Of a stretch of 64,000 nucleotides of DNA, positions 18,591 to 28,155 are shown piece after piece (positions within the stretch are counted from its first letter, which is position 1; every line of letters starts with the position of its first letter). The DNA lies in contig VRUI01000017.1 in assembly GCA_019456225.1 (NCBI GenBank), positions 1-64,000 of the forward strand, in the 5' to 3' direction. Source of the DNA: Planctomycetota bacterium. Lineage in GTDB: Bacteria; Planctomycetota; Phycisphaerae; Sedimentisphaerales; Anaerohalosphaeraceae. The position numbers and the translations under genes are program-made. The notes below the pieces were generated by a model. That model had not been told where the DNA came from and did no database searches. It worked only from the letters and a program-made list of their open reading frames with translations.

Positions 18591-20846
18591 ATGAACGATA
18601 TACAAAAAAACGAGGGATACCAACCTTATCAGGCCATCCAGTATGATGCTTTTGCCGAAGACGTCCAGGCTGTCTCTCATATAAAATTACTGTTTATCAT
18701 TGCAAGACGATGGCGAATGGTAATCGGTCTTTCACTCATCATCAGCATTGTCATTATCCCGTTTATCTGGCTCATTGGAAGGAACTACTTCGAAACTGAA
18801 TGTGCCGTAAGGGTTACTCCAATAATATCACCAATACTCTTCAGGGATTTCGAGTCAGATATTCCCATGCCGAATTATGAAAATTTTGTAAATACACAAG
18901 CCGCTTTAATGAGCAGTAATAATGTCCTTAACCGTGTCGCCGACGAGCTCAACGGCAAGGGTCTCGAATTCTTTGAAGGCGAAGATAACTATGCGATCGC
19001 CCTGAAACTCGCAATTAAAAGATCAAAAATCGTCGTAGAGCCCGTTATGAACACAGAGCTTGTCAGTTTAGGGATGAAAACGCCGAAACCCCGGCAAGCC
19101 GAACAGATACTCAACGCCTTCATCAGGGCCTATATGGGCGTCATCGCTTCAGACGAGGTTAGAGGAGGCGACCAGAAGCTTGCGATACTCGAAGAAAAAA
19201 GAAGACGTATGGAAGACCAGATAAGCAGACAACGAGAAGAAATTCGCCGCCTTGCCGAGGAATACGGTACCGCAACGCTTGGCGGACGATATGAGATGAT
19301 GCTCCAGCAGGTCGTTAGCCTTCAAAATGAAGCTACCACCTTAGAGATACAGCGAATGTCTTTAGAAGCAAACATCAAAATGAGCGAAGGACAGGTAAGT
19401 CAGCAACTCCGGCCCGATGAACTGTTGGGATTGAGAAACACTTTCGTAAACTCAGACCTTACGATGCAAACACTCTCAGCCGATCTTGCCGAACAGGAGA
19501 CTCTCGTTCTTGAATTAAAGCAGGTCATGGTCGCCGATAGCGACAGGCTTCTTCAGCAAGCGGCGGTGCTTACCTCATTGAAGGAGTCCATTAAACAGAG
19601 AGAAAGGGAAATGATCGAAAAGTTTAACACCGAGTTCCAGGCCGCCATGGTAATGAACAAGCAGTATAACCTTACCGATCTGAAATCACAGTTGGAAACT
19701 AATAAAGAATATGGAAAAAGAATGCTCGATACGCTTCAAAAAGCTAACCATGAAGCGATAAGAATGGGAAGAAAACAGCTTACTATAAATAACCTTCAGG
19801 AAAAACTCGCAAGAATGAAAGATATCGCCAATACCGTCAACCAGCGTATTGATCAATTGCAATTGGAACGAAAAAGGCCGGCAAGAGTTACAATAGCCTA
19901 CATGGCAAGCAGCGTTCCTGCCCAAAGCATGAAGATTAGATTTACTGTTATTGTTATTTTTGCTTCAATTTGCTTTTCATCGATGCTGATATTACTGCTC
20001 GAAAAGCTGGACACCTCCCTTCGCAGCCCCGAGGATTTAGCGTCATCGGCCGGCATAAATATAATAGGAACCACCACCAGTCCCGAGAACATCGACAGTG
20101 CAATGCTTACACGCCTCCTTGCCGAAGACTACCGGACAATACGCGCAAACATCGGATTGATAAAACCAAACACCAGTAAAAAGATCATAGTCGTAACAAG
20201 TCCCGGCATCGGTGACGGTAAGACTACCTTTGCCGTTAACCTGGCGACAAGTTTCGCCAAATCAGGAAAAAAAACACTCCTTATTGACGGCGATCTCAGA
20301 AAGCCGGATATCGCGGCAACTTTAAATCTGCCCGGAAACCTTCGCGGCCTGCAGGACCTGCTCGAAGGCGCAGAACCGCAAAGAGCCGTTTACACGATGC
20401 CATTGACCGGAATCGATATCCTTGCCTCTGACAGAAGCAATACTGCAAACGCCCTGGATATTCTGGCCAGGCCGGACACGGCAAAAACTATCAGAAGCAT
20501 TTGCACCCATTATGACCACGTCATCATCGACACACCACCGCTTCTTGCTTTTACTGACGCCATGCTCTGGGCAAAGATCGCCGACGGCATAATCCTTACC
20601 AGTTTTGTCGATCGAACCTGCAGTTCCGCATTTAAAGAAGCTGTCGAACGGATCGGCCAGATAGATACAACCCTTATCGGGGCCGTCGTAAATAACGTCC
20701 AGAACAACGATTCCTACCGTTACAGCGGTTTTGGTTACGATTGCGGCGAAGAATACGGCATAGTAGGTTGGCCATTGAAAGAAGACAAGGATGCGGCATT
20801 ACTGCTGGCCACACAACCTCAGCAAGATACCGACCCAAAAACATAA
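18591..20846 (+). CDS. Wzz-BY-kinase: chain-length determinant with tyrosine autokinase
   Basis: Protein of about 751 residues. It has an N-terminal Wzz domain with the first membrane segment (MVIGLSLIISIVIIPFIWLI), a long periplasmic coiled-coil region, a second membrane segment (FTVIVIFASICFSSMLILL) and a cytoplasmic BY-kinase. Kinase motifs are Walker A TSPGIGDGKTTFAVNLA, Walker A' LLIDGDLRKPD and Walker B HVIIDTPPL. The C-terminal tail is tyrosine-bearing (SYRYSGFGYDCGEEYG), the autophosphorylation cluster. It sets polymer length and regulates assembly. The start at 18,591 has AGGAG 8 bases upstream; 18,573 (AGGA, 7 bases) and a TTG at 18,534 are alternatives. It follows the exosortase closely. 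Confidence 0.9.
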   Translation: MNDIQKNEGYQPYQAIQYDAFAEDVQAVSHIKLLFIIARRWRMVIGLSLIISIVIIPFIWLIGRNYFETECAVRVTPIISPILFRDFESDIPMPNYENFVNTQAALMSSNNVLNRVADELNGKGLEFFEGEDNYAIALKLAIKRSKIVVEPVMNTELVSLGMKTPKPRQAEQILNAFIRAYMGVIASDEVRGGDQKLAILEEKRRRMEDQISRQREEIRRLAEEYGTATLGGRYEMMLQQVVSLQNEATTLEIQRMSLEANIKMSEGQVSQQLRPDELLGLRNTFVNSDLTMQTLSADLAEQETLVLELKQVMVADSDRLLQQAAVLTSLKESIKQREREMIEKFNTEFQAAMVMNKQYNLTDLKSQLETNKEYGKRMLDTLQKANHEAIRMGRKQLTINNLQEKLARMKDIANTVNQRIDQLQLERKRPARVTIAYMASSVPAQSMKIRFTVIVIFASICFSSMLILLLEKLDTSLRSPEDLASSAGINIIGTTTSPENIDSAMLTRLLAEDYRTIRANIGLIKPNTSKKIIVVTSPGIGDGKTTFAVNLATSFAKSGKKTLLIDGDLRKPDIAATLNLPGNLRGLQDLLEGAEPQRAVYTMPLTGIDILASDRSNTANALDILARPDTAKTIRSICTHYDHVIIDTPPLLAFTDAMLWAKIADGIILTSFVDRTCSSAFKEAVERIGQIDTTLIGAVVNNVQNNDSYRYSGFGYDCGEEYGIVGWPLKEDKDAALLLATQPQQDTDPKT

Positions 20847-20861
20847 ACCATAAAAACAGAG

Positions 20862-20887
20862 CAAAAGCCCGAAGTGCAGGGAAATAA
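20862..20887. repeat. Dispersed repeat (AAAAGCCCGAA..CAGGGA family), copy 1
   Basis: CAAAAGCCCGAAGTGCAGGG followed by AAATAA. Related sequences occur at 30,928-30,982 and 43,961-43,996. Here its CAGGGA end doubles as the ribosome site of the gene starting at 20,888. Confidence 0.55.
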
Positions 20888-22519
20888 ATGCAAATAACCA
20901 TAATACATTCTCAAAAAGATCACTCCGCAAATGACTGCAGATTTTTACGGTTTGCGATTTCAAACCGCAACACTGCCTCTGTCGTCCTGAAAGGCATCTC
21001 TGCGTCCGACAAGGTTACCAAAGGCCCCAGGTTCGTAGCAATGCCCGCCCAATGGTATGCGCCGGATCTTGCCGGTCAAACAAAGATCATTTCATACGAT
21101 GATAATACGATAGAACTTCCGCTTGACGGTTATAATGAAAAGTGGATCGTCTTGATAAATGGAAGGTATGCAGCAAACACGGATATTCAGATGCTCGCCG
21201 ACATTGCGGATTCTAGTGATGCAGATATGCTCGTCGTCAATGTCGATATAAACCTCGCCGCTTATTGCGAAAAACCCCGGATAACTCCATCCAGTCACGT
21301 GGTAGGCTTTAGCAGATGGTACTCAGATTCAATTACTCCTGCTCCGATACCCAAAAAATGGCCGCACTACCTATTCGTTAGAACCGACGTGCTTGGTTCT
21401 CTGCTCTCAAATAACCATTTGCCGTTAAGCTTTGAAACCCTGCTTCACAGATCCCGGAAAAATGCGGTCAAAATAACAAGCCTTTCTGTCGGCGGAACCT
21501 TTCTTGACCTCGATACGCCGGATGGACTTCTCAAATACACAACTTCAGTGCTCAGCAGAATAAATTGCCCGACCGGAATTTCCGGCAAAAACACAAAATT
21601 CTATGGAAACGTTTTGACTGGAGAAAACGTAACTTTCGGTGAAAATGTAAAGATTATTGGTCCCGCGATCATAGAAGATAATGTCTCTGTCCAGGACGAT
21701 GCGATTATAAATAATTCCATAATCGCATCGGGCCAGACCCTTCAAGCCGGCCAGGTCGTCACTAATACCATACACATCGAAAACTCATGCCGGAATATGC
21801 AATCGGCGCCAATCACATTGCCGGCCTCAAAAAAACCGGACTTTATATTCTCAGGTAAACTCGATCGAACAAAAAAATATAGCGCATTCAGAAGATGGCC
21901 CTTGTTTTCATATCCTCGTATCGTTAAGAGGTTTATTGATCTGACAGGTTCGGCCTTTATTTTGACGCTTTTGGCACCGGTCTTTTTAGTAATTGCGATA
22001 CTGATAAAAATAACCTCGCGCGGACCGGTTTTTTACAAAGCTGTCAGACAGGGCAAATACGGCAGGCCAATAAAATGCCTCAAATTCAGAACAATGGTCG
22101 CCGGCGCCGAAACGATGCAGGAAAAACTAAGAGTCGTAAACGAAGTCGACGGGCCGCAGTTCAAAATCGTTCACGATCCGCGAATAAGCAGCGTAGGACG
22201 ATTTCTCCGGGATACATGTCTCGATGAGACTCCGCAGTTTATAAACGTACTCCTGGGCCAAATGTCAATAGTCGGCCCCAGACCGTCACCGGAGAACGAA
22301 AATTCACAATGTCCCTGGTGGCGCGACGCAAGGCTGTCGGTAAGACCGGGAATTACCGGCCTCTGGCAAATTTCCAGAACACGCTGCCCATCGAGAGATT
22401 TCCAGGAATGGGTCTATTACGATACGGAATACGTAAGGAAAATTACGCTGAAGGCGGACCTGTGCATATGTTTTAAAACGGTCATGAAACTAATAAACGA
22501 TTTCATAGACCAATTCTAA
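20888..22519 (+). CDS. Priming glycosyltransferase fused to a nucleotidyltransferase-like module
   Basis: Protein of 543 residues. The C-terminal part (about 335-543) is a bacterial sugar transferase that links the first sugar phosphate to undecaprenyl phosphate. It has a membrane hairpin (FILTLLAPVFLVIAILIKI), then GPVFYKAVRQGKYGRPIKCLKFRTM, LRDTCLDETPQFINVLLGQMSIVGPRP and RPGITGLWQISRT. The N-terminal part resembles an NDP-sugar nucleotidyltransferase without its nucleotide loop (KWIVLINGRYAANTDIQMLA, and GGTFLDLDTPDGLLKY near the end of that domain), followed by hexapeptide rungs (IIGPAIIEDNVSVQDDAII). The layout parallels the exosortase fusion three genes back. It is the last of the tightly packed genes before a gap. 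Confidence 0.9.
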   Translation: MQITIIHSQKDHSANDCRFLRFAISNRNTASVVLKGISASDKVTKGPRFVAMPAQWYAPDLAGQTKIISYDDNTIELPLDGYNEKWIVLINGRYAANTDIQMLADIADSSDADMLVVNVDINLAAYCEKPRITPSSHVVGFSRWYSDSITPAPIPKKWPHYLFVRTDVLGSLLSNNHLPLSFETLLHRSRKNAVKITSLSVGGTFLDLDTPDGLLKYTTSVLSRINCPTGISGKNTKFYGNVLTGENVTFGENVKIIGPAIIEDNVSVQDDAIINNSIIASGQTLQAGQVVTNTIHIENSCRNMQSAPITLPASKKPDFIFSGKLDRTKKYSAFRRWPLFSYPRIVKRFIDLTGSAFILTLLAPVFLVIAILIKITSRGPVFYKAVRQGKYGRPIKCLKFRTMVAGAETMQEKLRVVNEVDGPQFKIVHDPRISSVGRFLRDTCLDETPQFINVLLGQMSIVGPRPSPENENSQCPWWRDARLSVRPGITGLWQISRTRCPSRDFQEWVYYDTEYVRKITLKADLCICFKTVMKLINDFIDQF

Positions 22520-23009
22520 TAATAATGTAACCGTTTATGGTGAAAGAACCACGAATGGACACTAATAAACTTAGGGCGGCCAAGCCGCAACCAAAGCTTA
22601 AAAAAATGAATATCCAATAACGAACAAGGAATATCGAATAACGAAATAAAAACAGCGGTGCTTGTTTTGTAGGGTGCCGCTTGCAACTTTTGTAACTTTG
22701 GCTTGTTTTGCTTTTTTGCCACAGAGGAAAAAGAGGACCACAGAGGGATAAGAGAGAAATAGTTGGGCCAGTTTTAATATCGACATAAATATTTGTGAGA
22801 TAACCGGTTATAAGTTTTAGTTTCTAAAAAACGTGCATAAAAAACAAGAAGTTGAAAGATTGTAGTACTAATAAAAAAACGATGATAAATGGACGAATGT
22901 GCAGTGTACCCAATATCAGTTTGTATTCATCCGCCGCGGCGGATTGGTGACTCACCAGATGTGAACGGTCACAAAATAATCAATAATAAATTATAAATTG
23001 GAAACTATC
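22520..23009. other. Intergenic region holding a long degenerate repeat
   Basis: No supported gene. It contains the extended repeat at 22,604-22,760, a short GC hairpin near 22,930 (CCGCCGCGGCGG) and AT-rich sequence before the TPR gene. The promoter of the TPR gene is probably here but was not identified. Confidence 0.5.
22604..22760 (+). repeat. Extended dispersed repeat, copy A
   Basis: It starts AATATCCAATAACGAACAAG, includes ACAGCGGTGCTTG and CTTGCAACTTTTGTAACT, and ends CCACAGAGGAAAAAGAGG. An inverted, roughly three-quarters identical copy lies at 62,334-62,505. The AATATC/AACGAA head is repeated again at 43,853-43,900 and 44,046-44,096. One frame encodes KQRCL-C---LATFV--LPQRK-R in both long copies, but neither has a start codon. 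Confidence 0.7.
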
Positions 23010-26000
23010 ATGACTCGAACAAAAATCAACTTAAAACCTTTGATTGTTATATTTATTTCAATAGTAACACTGGCGATGACTACTCTTTGCCTTAGGCAGT
23101 GGAATCGAAACCACAGGGCGGGGCTTGGGCTTCGCGACGGCACTGAGGCATTTGAAAACAAGCAGTGGCAGCTCGCCGCCGAAAACCTCGGCAAATATAT
23201 CGTAATATTCCCGGACGACGTGTCTGCGATAATGAAATATGCCGAGGCGCAGATCAATATTACCCCAATGAACGCAGGCACGATCAATCAGGCTCTAAAC
23301 TCATACAGAAAGGTACTAAGGATCGACCCGACTCACAAAAAGGCAGTACTGAGCCTTATGAATATATACATGCACCTCATGAAAATTCCCGCTGAAGCCG
23401 AACTGGTAGCAACAGAATTCCTGAAACGGCGCCAGGACTCTAAAGTGCGTCGCTCACTTGCCATGTCATACTACCAACAGCGTAAATTCGCAGAAGCTCG
23501 CCAGGAACTAATGCGTATTATAAAGGACGATCCTGCAGAGGTTACCGCATACGCACTCCTTGCGCGGCTTGTCGAAAAACGCCCACAGGAATTTACCGAG
23601 ACTCCGCAAAAACTCTACGACCAGGCTGTAACCGGTTGTCCTGCCAATCCCCTGGCATATATTGTACGGGGAGAATACTACTTAAGGCAGTCAAATAAAT
23701 CAGACGCCGTAAATGACTTTATTAAAGCGGAAAAACTATCCCTCTCTGATATTACTGTCAGGCTCAGGCTCGCCGAAGCTTTCTTTAATTCTTCAATGCC
23801 GGAAAAAACCAGGACACATCTTCGCCGAGCCGCGTCCTCTGATCCGGACAATATCAGAATATGGCAGTTGTGGGCAAAACTTGCATTACGCAATAGTTCA
23901 CCCCGGGAAATGGCAGACGTCGCTCGCAGGGGCTGTCAGTCACTTACCGCCGATCTACTTCTCTTTCTTCCAATAGCTGCCGAGTTGTATATCAGATGCG
24001 ATGACTTTGACAATGCTTCACAGGCCATCGCTCAGCTTAAAAAATCTGAAGATTCCGCCGCAAAAGTAGCCTACCTGCAGGGACTTATGGCAAGGAGGCA
24101 GGGCGATACGTTAAAGGCAATTAAGCTGTGGTATAAGGCGGCAAAAGCGGGCCTTACTTACGATCAGCTTGATATTTCTTTAGCATCGGCTCTTGCAGGC
24201 ACAGGCGACATAAATTCGGCTATTGTGCGACTGAGAAATTATACAACGCGTGAAAACTACCTCCCACACGCAAACCTTATGCTTGCCGAATTCCTCGCCC
24301 AGACCGGCAAATACGCCCAAGCTGCCGAATTTACTAATAAATATTTGCAAGAACACCCGGAAAGTCTCAAGGCCCAATTGATGCTGTTAGGCTTTCAAAG
24401 CCGGATAAACTCGCAATATGCCGAAAAGCCGTCAATGATCCCCATGGAAAAGCTCCAGGAGAATCTTTTAAATAAAATGCAAAGCTCAATGATTTCTCTT
24501 ACTGAGTCGATTGCTGCAATAGGCGTTTCCATTGAAAACCAAAACCCGGATTTTGCCAGGAAAATGATCGACAGCTTAATAAAACAGCATCCGTCAAACC
24601 AGGACGTTATGCTCGCGGAGCTCGAAGTTCTCACCGCCGAAAACGATACGGAAACCGCAATGACAAAACTCCGTCAGTTACCCGAAAAATTCCCGAATTC
24701 CGTCAAGGTTATGCGATATTTTACCGCCTTTCATATCCAACAAAACGATCTGGGCGCTTGCGAAGATGTGTTGTCGAAATGCCGTCTCACTGCCGTCTCA
24801 CCTGATGATGCCAGGGCAATAAAAATGCTCCTTACCGAAGTTTATGAAAGATCGCGGCAGTACGATAAAGCCTGGGCGATATTGAAGTCGCTGCAGAAAA
24901 AAGATCCTTCAGATATAACGATAAACAGGTGGCTCATCGCCATTGCACCAGGCGCCGAAATGACCGGTCAGACCCAGAACCTGATCGATAAGATCAAGGC
25001 CGCGGAAGGCCCCAGGGGCTGGCAGTGGAGATTCGAACAGGCAAAGCTGTGGTTTAAGTCGGACAGCTTCAAAAAACACTACGAACAGATCATCAGCTAT
25101 CTTATGGAAAACCTCAAAAACAACCCGGAAGATCAGCCAAGCCGCCTCCTCGTCGCGGCAACTTACGAAAAATCAGGAAATATCCAGCTTGCATCTTCTA
25201 CATACAAACAGGCACTTATTTATTCGCCGGATGATATTGAGATCACCCTTGCCGCCGTCGCGGCAATGCACAAAGCCGGCGAGTACAACCTTGCAGAACA
25301 AATCATTGGCAAAGCAAGATCTACCGGAATGACAGACAAAAGGCTTTCCGCGCTAGAGCTGAACAGTCACATCAGAAGGGGAAATTATTCATCCGCCGGC
25401 TTAATAGCCCGGAAACTTTCAGCAGACGACCCTGATAATATGAAATTAAAGCTATCGCTGGCCATGTTGAACATACGTGATAAAAAATTCGATCAGGCAG
25501 GTATCGCCCTTAGCGAGTTAAAAAAAGACAACCCCGATTCAGTTGCGGTAACCGCGGCTCTCGTAGATCTCAATATTCACCTCAGTGCACCTGGCAAGGC
25601 GATTGCCGATTGCAACGAACTTCTAAATAAAGTCTCAAACGCAAATGCATATACGCTTCGCGGAAGAACTTACATGCGGATTCGAAATCTTTCAAATGCC
25701 GCCGAAGACCTTCAAACGGCCCTCCATATGAATCCCGAGGCAATACCAACTATGATACTTCTGGCACGTACTTATCAGTCTCAAGGTCTATCGGACAAAG
25801 CAGTTCGTCTCATTGCAAATGCACTCGAAAAGGCACCGGATAATTTCGAAGCACATAAAACGGCAGCGTTGATCTATCTTACTTCCGAAGATCCGGATGT
25901 CACCGCAAAAACAACAAAAGTGATGGAAAAGGCATTGGAAATAAACCCTGATGACATCGAAATGCTCATGCTAAAAGCCAGGGTACTCTTTGCCAAAGGT

Positions 26001-27182
26001 ACAAAAACTGCTAACCGCAAGGCCGTAAAGATACTACGGAAAGCAACCCGCCTCGACCCAACGTATCCGCAGGTATGGGCGATCTTAGCCGAAATAAATC
26101 TCGTGAGAAAAGATTACATTATGGCCATGGATAACATTATGACAGGACTTTCATACCTTCCGGGCAACAGACTGCTCTATCTCTCCAAGGCGAGAATAGA
26201 AGCTGCTCAAAACCCGCAACTTGCCGTAGAAACTCTTACCCGCCTGCGAGAAAAGTATCCCGAAGACACTGACATCGCCATATATCTCGCATACATGTAC
26301 ATAAATGCCGGCCAAAGCTCGGCGGCAGTAAAATTAATTCGTTCTCTTTCCGCAGATAATAGCAGCACCGGCAACCAGAAAATACAAGCAGCCCTCGCCG
26401 AAGCCCTCTACGCAGACGGCAAAATTACCGAGTCGATGAAAATTATAAATTCTCTATATAAGTCATACCCCGACTCAAAAACACCATTTCTGGCCTATGT
26501 CAGAATACTTAAATCACACAATAAATGGAACGAATTATCAGAAGTCGTACTAAAATGGTACCGCGACCACGATAATAACTCCAGGGTAGCTATGGCGATA
26601 ATTCAGCAAATACTCAATTATGAAAATCCGCCATCAGTCGATTGCTCTGAAGTCATTCTTAATGGGATCATTGATGAAGATTACGGCAATGTCGACGCTC
26701 TCAATGCCCTCGGAGTACTGCTGCATATTACAGGCCGATCCGATCAGGCACTCAAGTATTACGAAAAGGTGCTCATGATCGACCCTGAAAGAATCGTCGC
26801 CATCAACAACATGGCATGGATACTTTGCGAAGAGCAAAGCAAATACGACCAGGCCCTTGAACTTACAAGCACCGGACTGTCAAAATATCCCGATTACGCC
26901 GATCTTATAGACACCGCAGGCGTCGCAAGATATCGATTGGGGCAGTATGAAAAATCTATCAGCGAATTCAAAAAATGCATCCTGCTTAGAAAAAATACAG
27001 AATCCGCGGCAGCAAGCGTACATTTCCACATCGCAAGATCGCTTGAAAAACTCGGCCGATTCGCCGAAGCCAATGAACACCTTAAAAAGGCCATAGAAAT
27101 AAACAAATTAAATGGCGGGCTGTCCTCCGGACAACTCACCGAAGTCAATATGTTATTGTCCGAAATTTCTGAGAGGTATTAA
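23010..27182 (+). CDS. Giant TPR protein, PrsT-like, of the exosortase locus
   Basis: Protein of about 1,390 residues. After a basic start there is one membrane segment (PLIVIFISIVTLAMTTLCL), then almost the whole length is tandem tetratricopeptide repeats (for example ALNSYRKVLRIDPTHKKAVL and ALKYYEKVLMIDPERIVAINN). Size and context match PrsT, the TPR protein of PEP-CTERM systems, thought to act as a periplasmic scaffold in EPS or protein sorting. PrsT proteins are often lipoproteins. Here no convincing lipobox is seen, so an uncleaved anchor is more likely. ATG at 23,010 is preferred to the TTG at 22,998. It is followed at once by the LuxR-type gene. Confidence 0.85.
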   Translation: MTRTKINLKPLIVIFISIVTLAMTTLCLRQWNRNHRAGLGLRDGTEAFENKQWQLAAENLGKYIVIFPDDVSAIMKYAEAQINITPMNAGTINQALNSYRKVLRIDPTHKKAVLSLMNIYMHLMKIPAEAELVATEFLKRRQDSKVRRSLAMSYYQQRKFAEARQELMRIIKDDPAEVTAYALLARLVEKRPQEFTETPQKLYDQAVTGCPANPLAYIVRGEYYLRQSNKSDAVNDFIKAEKLSLSDITVRLRLAEAFFNSSMPEKTRTHLRRAASSDPDNIRIWQLWAKLALRNSSPREMADVARRGCQSLTADLLLFLPIAAELYIRCDDFDNASQAIAQLKKSEDSAAKVAYLQGLMARRQGDTLKAIKLWYKAAKAGLTYDQLDISLASALAGTGDINSAIVRLRNYTTRENYLPHANLMLAEFLAQTGKYAQAAEFTNKYLQEHPESLKAQLMLLGFQSRINSQYAEKPSMIPMEKLQENLLNKMQSSMISLTESIAAIGVSIENQNPDFARKMIDSLIKQHPSNQDVMLAELEVLTAENDTETAMTKLRQLPEKFPNSVKVMRYFTAFHIQQNDLGACEDVLSKCRLTAVSPDDARAIKMLLTEVYERSRQYDKAWAILKSLQKKDPSDITINRWLIAIAPGAEMTGQTQNLIDKIKAAEGPRGWQWRFEQAKLWFKSDSFKKHYEQIISYLMENLKNNPEDQPSRLLVAATYEKSGNIQLASSTYKQALIYSPDDIEITLAAVAAMHKAGEYNLAEQIIGKARSTGMTDKRLSALELNSHIRRGNYSSAGLIARKLSADDPDNMKLKLSLAMLNIRDKKFDQAGIALSELKKDNPDSVAVTAALVDLNIHLSAPGKAIADCNELLNKVSNANAYTLRGRTYMRIRNLSNAAEDLQTALHMNPEAIPTMILLARTYQSQGLSDKAVRLIANALEKAPDNFEAHKTAALIYLTSEDPDVTAKTTKVMEKALEINPDDIEMLMLKARVLFAKGTKTANRKAVKILRKATRLDPTYPQVWAILAEINLVRKDYIMAMDNIMTGLSYLPGNRLLYLSKARIEAAQNPQLAVETLTRLREKYPEDTDIAIYLAYMYINAGQSSAAVKLIRSLSADNSSTGNQKIQAALAEALYADGKITESMKIINSLYKSYPDSKTPFLAYVRILKSHNKWNELSEVVLKWYRDHDNNSRVAMAIIQQILNYENPPSVDCSEVILNGIIDEDYGNVDALNALGVLLHITGRSDQALKYYEKVLMIDPERIVAINNMAWILCEEQSKYDQALELTSTGLSKYPDYADLIDTAGVARYRLGQYEKSISEFKKCILLRKNTESAAASVHFHIARSLEKLGRFAEANEHLKKAIEINKLNGGLSSGQLTEVNMLLSEISERY

Positions 27183-27183
27183 A

Positions 27184-27585
27184 ATGTCGATTACAATGAA
27201 CAGTCAAAGTGTAACAGATGCCGATAGTGCATCCGAATTCTCATCCGTTACGTTACTGAATGAGCAGCAATGGAGCTATCTGCAGACAAAATACAATATG
27301 ACAAGAAGAGAAATGCAGATCGCGAAGCTGGTATGCAGAGGCCTCGGTAACGAGGATATTGCACAGTCTTTAACAATCAGGCATGGAACTGTCAAAACCC
27401 ACATACGGAATCTTTACAGAAAACTGTGGGTACACAACAAAATATCAATGCTGCTTAGATTCATACAGGATGCTTCGGTCTTTTTCAGCAATCCAGGCAG
27501 TCCGCTACAGATGCTGATAGATACAAAGCAGACAAATGAAGCTGAGCAGGAAAATGAAACACAATGCCAGGAAGCGGTTCTATAA
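27184..27585 (+). CDS. LuxR-type helix-turn-helix regulator
   Basis: Protein of 133 residues with a C-terminal LuxR/GerE helix-turn-helix (MTRREMQIAKLVCRGLGNEDIA, then HGTVKTHIRNLYRKLWVHNK). There is no receiver or ligand domain, only a short Ser-rich N-terminus. GAGG lies 7 bases before the ATG, which is one base after the TPR stop, so the two genes are probably cotranscribed. A likely role is local control of this exosortase/EPS locus, inferred from position. Signal input is unknown. It may pair with an unlinked sensor or act by abundance. Confidence 0.85.
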   Translation: MSITMNSQSVTDADSASEFSSVTLLNEQQWSYLQTKYNMTRREMQIAKLVCRGLGNEDIAQSLTIRHGTVKTHIRNLYRKLWVHNKISMLLRFIQDASVFFSNPGSPLQMLIDTKQTNEAEQENETQCQEAVL

Positions 27586-27601
27586 CCTGGCATATGTTCC
27601 C

Positions 27602-27632
27602 ACAGGAAGTATAATTACTTCCTGTTATTTCT
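27602..27632 (+). terminator. Terminator hairpin after the LuxR-type gene
   Basis: ACAGGAAGTA-TAAT-TACTTCCTGT, a perfect 10-bp stem, followed by TATTTCT. It ends the plus-strand EPS operon. Confidence 0.75.
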
Positions 27633-27649
27633 CACACCTTTACTTGCCG

Positions 27650-27686
27650 TTTCTCCCGGGTACATCTAGGACCCGGGAGAAATTAT
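27650..27686 (+). terminator. Second strong hairpin, terminator-like
   Basis: TTTCTCCCGGG and CCCGGGAGAAA form a perfect 11-bp stem around an 11-base loop, followed by TTATT. It could act as a back-up terminator in either direction or as an RNA-stabilising end. Confidence 0.6.
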
Positions 27687-27902
27687 TGCGCACCTTCTAC
27701 CACTAACGGATTAATACTAAAAAAACACTTTCATAGCAGATTGAGTTTTTTCAGTTATTTTTTTGAAAACATACACAAATTATAAACCCTTCGCCAAAAA
27801 CAAACGTATTTAGTAATAGCAAATATAACGACGATCAAGACTGATCAAAATGTATTAGTCAAAATGATCTAATGGTATTTAACAGAACTGAAGGAGGTAA
27901 AA

Positions 27903-28022
27903 ATGAGGACGGTAATGTTTTTATTATTGCTTCTTGCTGCTGCCATGATACAAGGGAGGACAGTTTCAAAAGGACTGTTTCAAAACACTGTAGCAGTATA
28001 CGAATCTGTGGAGGGTAGGTGA
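27903..28022 (+). CDS. Small secreted peptide, 39 residues
   Basis: A short open frame with a near-perfect ribosome site (GAAGGAGGT, then AAAA before ATG). The product is MRTVMFLLLLLAAAMIQG followed by 21 mostly polar residues (RTVSKGLF...ESVEGR). The N-terminus is a textbook signal-peptide core, possibly cut near IQG, which would leave about 20 residues outside. It sits after two terminators and upstream of the PEP-CTERM gene on the same strand. The function is unknown; candidates are a signalling peptide, a leader or a small partner of the PEP-CTERM protein. It could also be a leftover 5' end of a longer gene. Confidence 0.6.
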   Translation: MRTVMFLLLLLAAAMIQGRTVSKGLFQNTVAVYESVEGR

Positions 28023-28155
28023 TGTTGAGTAGCGCTTCAGCTACATATAACTAATGGCGCATAACTAAGAGGATTAGCGTCTTGAAGTGGGGGCTACGGA
28101 GAAGGAGAATCTGCCATGCCTCATTTATTAACCATATAATGAAAGGGGCTTTACT

